Assembly: GCF_900111885.1 (NCBI RefSeq)
Contig: NZ_FOKG01000001.1
Span: forward strand, 1 to 64,000
From: Amycolatopsis marina
Lineage (GTDB): Bacteria > Actinomycetota > Actinomycetes > Mycobacteriales > Pseudonocardiaceae
Reading direction: 5' to 3'
Length of the DNA stretch: 64,000 bases
The notes under the pieces are model-generated. The model saw only the letters and a list, made by a program, of their open reading frames with translations. It made no database searches and was not told the origin of the DNA. Made by a program: the position numbers and the translations under genes. Positions within the stretch are counted from its first letter, which is position 1. Every line of letters begins with the position of its first letter. This document shows positions 44,101 through 51,900 of this stretch, one piece after another.

Positions 44101-45212
44101 GGTGCGGCGAGTTCGGTGTCGCGCAACGGATAGTTCTCCACGCCGATGAGCGTTTCGAACAGCGGCGTCCCCCCTGGCACCTCGCCGCACGACTGGATCC
44201 GCACCAGCGGCGTGTGCTCGAACTGGCGGGCCTGCGACTGCCGTACCTGCAGCGCCCGCAGCCACTCCGCGACCGGCAGACTGCCGTCTATCCTGGCTCG
44301 CACCGGAAGCGAGTTGATGAACATCCCGACCATCGAGTCGACGCCGGCGAGTTCCGGCGGCCGCCCTGAGACAGTCGCACCGAAGACCACATCGGACTCC
44401 CGGGCGTACACGGAGAGCACCAGCGCCCAGCATCCCTGGATCACCGAGTTCAGGGTGAGCTGCTCCTGCCGTGCGGTTTTGGCCAGTGCCGCCGTTGTGT
44501 CCGCGGACAACTCCACCACCAGATCACCGAAGGCGGCCGCCTCCTCGTCGGCCGGGGAACCGTCGTCCGGCATACCGAGGTCGAGCACTGTCGGCGCGGT
44601 GAACCCGGCGAGTTCCTTCCGCCAGAACTCGTCCGCCTCGGCGAGGTCGTGGTCGCGCTGCCACGCGATGAACTCGCGATAGGCGCGCGGCTGTGCCTGC
44701 GGTTGCTCACCCCGGTAGCACGCGGCGACATCAGCCAGCACCAGCGGGACGCTCCAGCCGTCGATCACCAGGTGGTGCACGGTCCACACCAGCAGATGCT
44801 CGTCGGCCCCGGTGCGCAGCAGCGTCAGTCGCAGCAGTGGCGGCGCGGTCAGCGGGAAGCCGCGCGCACGGTCCTCGGCGAGGAAGTCGCCGAGCCGCCG
44901 GTCCAGCTCGTCCCCCGTGCTGTCGCTCCAGTCGTATTCCGCCCATCGGGTGTCGGCCCATGGTTCGGCCCCGGGCGGGGACACCACCTGCAGTGGCTCC
45001 TCCAGCCCTTCCCAGACGAAGCCGGTGCGCAGGGCGGCGTGCCGCTCGACGACGTGTTCCCAGGACCTCCGCAGCCGGCTCACCGACAACGGCCCGCTGA
45101 GCGACACCGTGACCTGCTGCAGGTAGGCACCCGAATCGGGGCGCAGTGACACGTGGAAGAGCAGCCCCTGTTGCAGCGGTGAGAGCGGGTAGATGTCGGC
45201 GACGGTGCTCAC
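41103..45212 (-). CDS. NRPS module 2: C-A(Thr, interrupted by FkbM MT)-PCP
   Basis: 1369 aa. C domain 1-445 with intact H146-H-L-V-I-D151-G. A domain from 455: 'IYTSGSTGKPKGVEVTH' (623-639), 'NMYGITEATVH', 'YRSGDLARYLPDG', 'DDQVQVRGFRVELGEIE' (A8, about 876-892). The specificity residues read D670 F671 W674 N713 I739 G741 M767 V775 H776 K1265 = DFWNIGMVHK, the published threonine code. Between A8 and A9 an FkbM-family methyltransferase is inserted (about 950-1205; 'VVDVGANIGLFG' 993-1004, 'LLKIDVEKSELD'). A9/A10 follow ('LPYYMLP', 'TTNGKRDL'). PCP with S1320 (G-G-H-S). It stops there: no TE, reductase or terminal C domain. GTG 45212 overlaps the thioesterase stop (GTGA). Confidence 0.93.
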   Translation of the reverse strand: MSTVADIYPLSPLQQGLLFHVSLRPDSGAYLQQVTVSLSGPLSVSRLRRSWEHVVERHAALRTGFVWEGLEEPLQVVSPPGAEPWADTRWAEYDWSDSTGDELDRRLGDFLAEDRARGFPLTAPPLLRLTLLRTGADEHLLVWTVHHLVIDGWSVPLVLADVAACYRGEQPQAQPRAYREFIAWQRDHDLAEADEFWRKELAGFTAPTVLDLGMPDDGSPADEEAAAFGDLVVELSADTTAALAKTARQEQLTLNSVIQGCWALVLSVYARESDVVFGATVSGRPPELAGVDSMVGMFINSLPVRARIDGSLPVAEWLRALQVRQSQARQFEHTPLVRIQSCGEVPGGTPLFETLIGVENYPLRDTELAAPGDTVPVTQRLRGGRFYTHYPLTLLFVPGDRLAVQALYDQRRFGGDAVRTLVQRLCTVLEQVAVAPERLVREVSLADPDERCALAARGADPRPAPRTGERTLVDLVAASIASRGAAEAVVCGEDRLSYAELDRRAGRLARRLRARGCGRGDVVAVCAPRSPELVIALLAVLRSGAAYLPLDPDNPSDRLDFLVADSGAGTVVLHPEPAARFPRLAAGAVLLGDETEGSDDTAADTATNVSASRPGPDDLAYVIYTSGSTGKPKGVEVTHRNVVSLLESTRDEYGFGSDDTWTMFHSAAFDFSVWELWGALGHAGRVVVVPFEISRSPERFAELLVDEGVTVLNQTPSAFRPLAETLVERGDTGSLRLVIFGGEALDVADLRQWFATFGDERPVLVNMYGITEATVHVTQQRLSPKDADLRPHSIGRPLPCAGVYVTDVHGNLVPDGVLGEMWISGTGVARGYRGRPELTAQRFVPDRFAGAGTLYRSGDLARYLPDGTLEFRGRGDDQVQVRGFRVELGEIETVLAGHPGIDEAAVVQRGNGDLAAYLVPSRRHALPVRRLIELSRAQWDATPSEMEPVTVDLPNGATVFAANVSETDFMAREIFTDRTYLQGGIVLPDNACVVDVGANIGLFGVFVAEVCRDPVVFALEPLPPLQELLRRNLYIHDVRGAVLPFGAGAEESTVEFSYYPHATVLSGRYAESAADSGMVKSFLVGQLASQGVQLDEEVIDELLIERLGTQPYTCRVRPLGAVLAEHDITHVDLLKIDVEKSELDVLAGLSDEDFSKIDQIVIEVHDQDGRLEVVRDLLHSKGYRSTVLRDPQLSQTELYNVYASRLPMTAADRGEPGRHPGQQMWRARTALLSDVRAAAAEELPYYMLPVSWTLLDGMPLTTNGKRDLTALPDPDAGAPTAGFVAPRTGTERSLAAIWADILGRDRVGAEDNFFAVGGHSLLATRVIGRIRGELGVRLPLADVFAKPTLAALAEAVDRALLERDQGLQT

Positions 45213-45979
45213 CGGTGGCTCCCCGAGGGCAGCTCGGCTCGAACCGTTGCGGCCACCAGCTCGGGGGCGACGTCCATGAACGTGTGATCCCCTTCGAACA
45301 CACGCAGGTCCACCGGCCCTGAGGTGAGCGCCGACCAGCCGCGCATCTCCTCCGGTGAGAAGCGGGTGTCGTCCTGTGCGGCACACAGGGTCAAGGGGCA
45401 GTTCAGCCCGGGTTCGCTCGGCCGCCCCCTGCGCCGGATGTCCTCGCACAGCGCGGAATCCGCGCGAGCCGCGGGCAGCATGAAGGTCAGCAGTGCTGGC
45501 TCGGCCAGCATTCGCGGCTGCAGTGCGCCGCGCGCCCGGAGTTCCCGGATGAGTTCGGCGTCGCTCAGGTCACTCAAATCGAACGTCGACTCGTCCTGCC
45601 ACGCCGGGATCGCCCCGGACAACACGATGGCATCCGGCTCGACGCCGTGCTCGCGTCGCAGGGCCAGCACGAGCTCCGCGCTGATCAACGCCCCCATACA
45701 GTGTCCGAACACGACAAACGGACGATCGAGCCACGGCAGCGCCGCGGGCACCAGCTCGGCCAGCAGGTCGTCGATCCGGTCCACCGGCTTCTCCGTCAGC
45801 CGGTCCTCCCGCCCCGGCAGTTGCACGGCACCGACCTCGGCGGCTCCGGCGAGAAAGCCGGGCCAGTCCCGGTACTGTGAGGCTCCCTTCGCCGAGTAGG
45901 GCACACAGAGCAGGCGCGGGACCGGCGCGGGCAGCTCTGGTCCCAACTGGATCCATGGGGTCTGGTAGCTGGTGCTCAC
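45209..45979 (-). CDS. Type II thioesterase with Cys nucleophile
   Basis: 256 aa alpha/beta-hydrolase of the NRPS/PKS external thioesterase group: 'LLCVPYSAKGASQYRDW', 'VGAVQLPGREDRL', 'DDTRFSPEEM' and the catalytic His in 'EGDHTFM' (H232). The nucleophile elbow is G-H-C94-M-G, so Cys (codon TGT) replaces the usual Ser. Type II TEs clear misprimed carrier domains. Here it may also release the product, since neither NRPS protein has a release domain. GTG 45979 overlaps the stop of the first NRPS gene and its own stop overlaps the next start, so all three are coupled. Confidence 0.9.
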   Translation of the reverse strand: MSTSYQTPWIQLGPELPAPVPRLLCVPYSAKGASQYRDWPGFLAGAAEVGAVQLPGREDRLTEKPVDRIDDLLAELVPAALPWLDRPFVVFGHCMGALISAELVLALRREHGVEPDAIVLSGAIPAWQDESTFDLSDLSDAELIRELRARGALQPRMLAEPALLTFMLPAARADSALCEDIRRRGRPSEPGLNCPLTLCAAQDDTRFSPEEMRGWSALTSGPVDLRVFEGDHTFMDVAPELVAATVRAELPSGSHR

Positions 45980-48900
45980 TGGTCTGTCCCCTCTGCCTGT
46001 TTCGATGCTCCGCCGAACTGCCCCAGCACCGCCGCCAGCGACTGCTGGTCGAGTCCGGCCAGCGGAAAGTCCGACGGGGTGTACTCGCCCGCACCCGGCG
46101 CCGTGCAGTGGGCCACGAGGCGCCGTAGCGCGTGCGCGAAACCGTCGGCGAGCCCGGCCACCGTCTCGTGCCGGTGAATGGACTCGCTGTGGGTGAACTG
46201 GACCTCGAACCGTCCACCGACGACCTGGCAGTTCACCTCCAGCAGGTACGGCCGGCGATTCGCCTGCCCGCGCCAGGCCCCACCGGTACCGGGAACGAGC
46301 CGGAACCGGTCCCCGCCGATCCGGTCCAGCCTGCCGAGGTAGTTGAACCCGATCTCCGCGGCGGGCAGGTCGTCGAGACCTGGTGCCGCGGCGGCCGAGG
46401 GCGGGTAGCGCAGCAGCCCGAAGTCCGCAGGGCCGCCGGGAACGGCGCGGCGCTGCTCCTTCACCGCGGTGAGCAACCGGCCGGGGTCGTCGGCATCGAG
46501 GCCGCCGATGTCCAGCAGCAGCGGCGTGAACGTGGTGAACCAGCCGACGGTGCGGGACACGTCCAGCTCCGGCAGGACGTCGCGCCCGTGCCCTTCGAGG
46601 TCCACCCGGACGCTGGTGCTGCCCGCCCACTCGTGCACCGCGGCGACCAGCGCGGCGAGCAGCAGTTCGTCGGTGTGCGTCCGGTATGCCGCGCCCGCCC
46701 GCAGCAGCAGTTCGTCGGTCTCCTCCGCGGTCAGCTCCCTGGTCACCGTGCAGGCATCGGCCTCCACCCCCGTGCCGGCGTCCGCCTCGATGTCGCGCGG
46801 CAGCGCGTCCGGGACGGCGCCGAGCACGCGGCGCCACCCCGGGATCTGCTTCCGCAACTCGTCGGCCTCGGCCCGCTGCCGCAGCGCACGAGCCCAGTGG
46901 GCGAACGCGGTTCCGGTCGCGGTGTCTTCGGTTTCGGGTTCACCGCGCTCCAGGCGGGAGTACTCGGTCGCGAGGTCGTCGACGAGGGTCCACCAGGACA
47001 CCCCGTCCACCACGAGGTGATGCAGGGTGATCAGCAGCCGGTCGCAGCCGGCCGGGCCGTGCACGAGCACGACCCTCGCCAGCGGTCCCCGCTCCAGGTC
47101 CAGCCGGGCGTTCTGCTCGTCGGCGATCTTGTCCAGCCAGGTCCGCCCGCTCTGCGCACCGTGGTCGGCATCGACCCTGCTGACCACGACCGCCTCGACG
47201 TCCCGCAGGCACTGCCGCCAGCCGGTCCCGGCTTCGTGGCGGAATCGCATCCGGAGGGCGTCGTGTCCGCCGAAAGTCGCCAGCACGGCGCGTTCAACGC
47301 GATCGGTGTCCAGCGGCTCGCCCCGCACGGCGAACAGGAACGACTGGTTGAAATGGCCGGGATCACTGAGCCCGAGGTCGAAGAACCAGTGCTGGGCCGG
47401 GGTGAGCGGCACCTCTCCGTCCCCGGCGAGCACGATGTCCCCGCCCGCCGGTCCGGCCGGGGCGCTTGAGCCCGCCGCTGCGGCCAACTCCGCCACGGTC
47501 TGGTGCTGGAACAGATCGCGCGGCGCAAGACGTATCCCGCGCTGGGCGGCCCTGGACACCACCTGAATGCTCAGGATCGAGTCGCCGCCGAGTTCGAAGA
47601 ACCGGTCGTGCACCCCGATCCGTTCGATACCGAGCACATCGCACCAGATCTCCGCGAGCACTTCCTCCTTCGGGTTCCGCGGCGCGGTGAACTCCGTGGT
47701 GACGGCGGCGCGCGGCTCGTCCGGCTCGGGCAGTGCCCCCCGGTCCAGTTTGCCGTTCGCCGTGACCGGAAGCCCGCCCGGCAGCACAACGATCGTGGCC
47801 GGAACCATGTACTCGGGCACCAGCGAACGCAGATGCTCGCGCAGCATCGCCACCAATGCCCCCGCTTTGCCGGGCCGCACCGGCACGTTGGTGAAGTCGC
47901 GCCACGGCCGTCCTGTCGGCTCGACCCGGCGCGCAGGGTGCGCGGCCCCACGCCGGACGGCCAACAGGTCGAAGCGGCCCGCCGTCCCGGACAACGGCCA
48001 GCACGCCCGGACCGTCCACTCCGACGGCCCGCCCGGCAGCAGATCCGGAAGTCGCTGGACGGCCGCGGGGTCGACAGCGGGCGCCACAGCGGGCAGGTCG
48101 GCGGCCGTGCTCCCGGAATCCGCGGCGGCGCCGCTGTCGATCAGCTCCCGCAGTGCGGTCACCGGCACGAGTCGCGCGTCGGCGATGTCGGTTATCCGCA
48201 CCGCGGAGACCTTCCGTTCCGCGCCGGCGGAAATGTCCTCCGCAAGGCCGGGAAGGTCCGCTCCGGTCCACTGTGCTGTCACCTCCGCGTTCGCCGGGCT
48301 GTCTGATGTGGACAGCACGACGTCGTACCGGAAGGTGTTCAGCTCGTTGTGGTGCCGCCCGTGCTTGACGAGCACCGTGGCGGCCTGGAGTTCGGCGGTC
48401 CGGCCGCACAGCTCGGCGAAAAGGTCGGGGTGCACCAGGAGTTCACGCTCCCGCTGCGATTCGACGGCGGCCAGTTCGGCGAGGCGGCCGAGCGGCGGCT
48501 GCTCCCCGTCCTGCCCGGCGCGATGCAGTTGGGCGGACAGTCGCAGCTCCCGTTCGAGGGCGAGGTTGCGCACATCCCCGATGAATATCGAACCACCGGG
48601 CGCGAGCAGCGTCGCGGCTTCGGCGAGTACTCGCGCCAGGTAGTCGGCATCCGGGAAGTACTGGACGACGGAGTTGAGCACGACGAGGTCAAAGCGCCTG
48701 CCCGCCAGCCGGCGCAACTCGTCGGCGGCCAGCTGGTGCAACTCGACGACCTCGGTCAGCCCCGCGACGGCGGGCACCACGCGTTCCCGGACATGGGCGA
48801 GAGCCCGCGCCGACACGTCGAGACCCACGTAGGCCGCGCACTCTGGCGCGACACGCGCCAGCAGCAGGCCGGTGCCACACCCGATTTCCAGCACTGTCGC

Positions 48901-51900
48901 GCCGGTGCCGACGCGCTCCTGGATCCGCCCGACCGTGTCGTCCACCCACTCGCGCATCTCCGCGTCACTGAACGGAAGGCCGGTGTGGCCGTCGATCCAG
49001 CCCGCGGTGTTGAACGTCGGATCGGCGCCGGAAACGTCCCTGCCGTAGACGTCGTCGAAGACCTGTTCCCACTCGCCGACGAGCTGTCCGGTCTGGTCCC
49101 CCGCCGCTGGGGTCACGTAGGCGACGAGCCGCTGCTCACCGCGGCCACCTCTGGCGACGACGGCGGCGTCCCGCACGCGGGGGTGCCGGGCGAGGGCCGA
49201 CTCGATCTCACCCGGCTCGATCCGGTAGCCGCGCACCTTGACCATGGTGTCCACCCGGCCGAGGAACTCGATCGTGCCGTCCTCGGTGAACCTGGCCCTG
49301 TCGCCGGTGCGGTACATCTTCGCGTCATCGCGAAGTCCGAAGGGATCGGGCACGAACTTCTCCGCACTGAGTTCGGGATCGCCCGCGTAGCCGCTCGCGA
49401 GGCAGTCACCGCCGATGAAGAGTTCGCCCGGCACGCCGACGGGGCAGGGGTTGCCCGTCCGGTCCAGGACGTAGTAGCGGGCGTTCTGGATCGGCCTGCC
49501 ATAGGGAATGCTCGGCCACTCCGGGTCCACGTCGACGATCTCGTGGAAGTTCGACCAGATCGCGGCCTCGGTCGCGCCGCCGAGACCGATCACGGCGGCG
49601 TTCGGGAACGCCGCGGTGATCCGCCCTGGCATCGTCACCGGTATCCAGTCGCCGGACAGGAACACCAGCCGCAGTGCCGACGCCGGTTCGGCTCCGTCGC
49701 CGGCGTCGAGGAGCGGCAGCAGCCGGGTGAGCGCGGCGGGCGCGGAGTCCCAGAAGGTGATCCCACCGTGACGGAGCAGTTCGAGCAGCCGCTGCGGATC
49801 CGCGAGTTCGGCCGACGAAGCCACCCGGATCGACCCACCCGTGGCGAGCATGCCGAAGACGTCGTAGACCGAGAGGTCGAAGCACAGTGACGTGACGAAC
49901 AGAATCCGGTCGTCGGCGTCGACGGAGTACCTGCCGTTGACCCACTCGATGGTGTTGACCACGGGGCGGTGGGTCACCGCGACGCCCTTCGGGACACCGG
50001 TGGACCCGGAGGTCAGGATCACGTAGGCGAGGTCAGCCGGGTCGCCCCGCCGCGCCGGTCTGTGCCGCGGCGCCGACACCGGCTCGTCGACGGCGAGAAC
50101 GTGCGTGACACCGGTCAGCTCGCCCAGCCTGCGCGCGTGCGCGGCGTTGGTCAGCACCCGGTGCACGCCGAGCCGGGTGAATGTTTCCGTGGTGCGCGGG
50201 AGCGGGTTATCCGGTTCGACCGGTACGTAGGTGCAGCCCGCCTTGAGCACGCCGAGCAACGCGGGCACCATCTCCGGGCCTCGCTCCAGCACCACCCCGA
50301 CCATTTCCGCACGCCCGGCTCCCTCTGCCAGCAGCCGGTTGGCGATCTGGTTGGCGGCCGTCTCGACGTCGGCGTAGGTCAGCACGCCGCGCTCCGACAC
50401 GACCGCGGGCGCGTCCGGTGCGCTGTCCACCCTTGCCTCGAACAGTTCGTGCAGGCAGGTGCTGTCCGAGTAGGGCGTCGCGGTGTCGTTCCAGTCGTGC
50501 ACCATCCGCTGGTGCTGCGCGGCCGTCAGCAGCGGCAGCTCGTCGAGCGGGAGGTCCGGGGCCGCCAGGGCCCGATCCAGCAGCACCTCGAAGTGCTCCA
50601 TGAGCTGCCCGGCGACCTCGGGGGTGAACAGATCCGTGCGGTAGCGCAACGAGCCGAGCAGCTCGTCACCCTCCTGCGCGATCCACAGTTCGAGATCGAA
50701 GCGGGCAAGGTCCTGCTCGACGCCGAGCGACTCGAGTTCGAGCCCGCCGATCCGGAGCCGGGCACCGGGCTCGCCGAGGGCGAACCGGACCAGCTGGTCC
50801 GCATCCGGCCGGTGGGACTTCTGCAGCAGGAACGCGACGTCGAACAGCGGCGAACGGCTCGCGTCGCGCTGCACGCCGAGGCGGTCGACCAGTTCGGAGA
50901 ACGGCAACGACTGATGCGCGAGCCCGTCGAGGACGTTGCGGCGGGAACTCACGAGCAGCTCCCGCAGCGTCGGGGCCGCGGAGAAGTCGGCGCGCAGCGG
51001 GATCATGTTGACGAAGTAACCGAGCGTCTCGGCGAACCTCGCCTCGCTCCTGCCCGACGTCGGCGAGCCGACCAACACGTCGTCCTGGCCGCTGTAGCGG
51101 TGCAGGAGTGTCTGGAACACCGCCAGCAACAACGTGTAGAGGGTGACTCCCTCGCTGCGGGCGAACTCGTGTGCCCGTGCGGAAAGCCCGGGCCCGATGG
51201 TGAACGTATGGGCCGCGCCACGGTTGCCGAACACCGGCGGCCTGCGGCGGGCGACCGGCAGGTCGAGCACCGCGGGGGTGTCCTCGAGTACCCGGCTCCA
51301 GTACGCCCAGTGCGTTTCGTCGGTGGACGCGGTCTCCGACGACCGCGCGGCGTGTTCGAGGTAACCGGCGGGCTCCGGCCCCAGTTCGGCGGAGGTGCCG
51401 GTCACGGCAGCCGAATAGCAGGTGGCGAGCTCGTCCACGAGGATGCCGAGCGACCAGAAGTCGAGCGCGATGTGCTGCACGCACAGCAGCAGCACGGACT
51501 CCCCGGACGGCCTGCCCAACACCGCCGTCCGCAGAACCGGCCCGCGCGTCAGGTCGAACGGGCGGTGCACCTCGTCATGCAGCCGGGACCGCACCTGCGC
51601 TTCGGTCCAGTCGGTGGCGTCGACGTGCAGCAACTCGACCGGCAGGTCCGCGTGCACCTGCTGGAAGGGACTGCCGTCCCGCTCGCCGTAGGTGGTGCGC
51701 AGGATCGGATGCCGCCGCACCAGCTGCCCGAGTGCGGTGCGCAGTGCGGCGACGTCGAGCGGCGAACGTACGGTAGCCGCGAAGATCTGGTTGTAGGCCG
51801 GGCTTTCCGGAGCCAGCCGGTGCAGGAACCACAGCGCCCGTTGCCCTGGCGAAAGTCCGTGCCTGCCGGTTCGTTCGGTCCGTTCGACGGTGGCGGTCTC

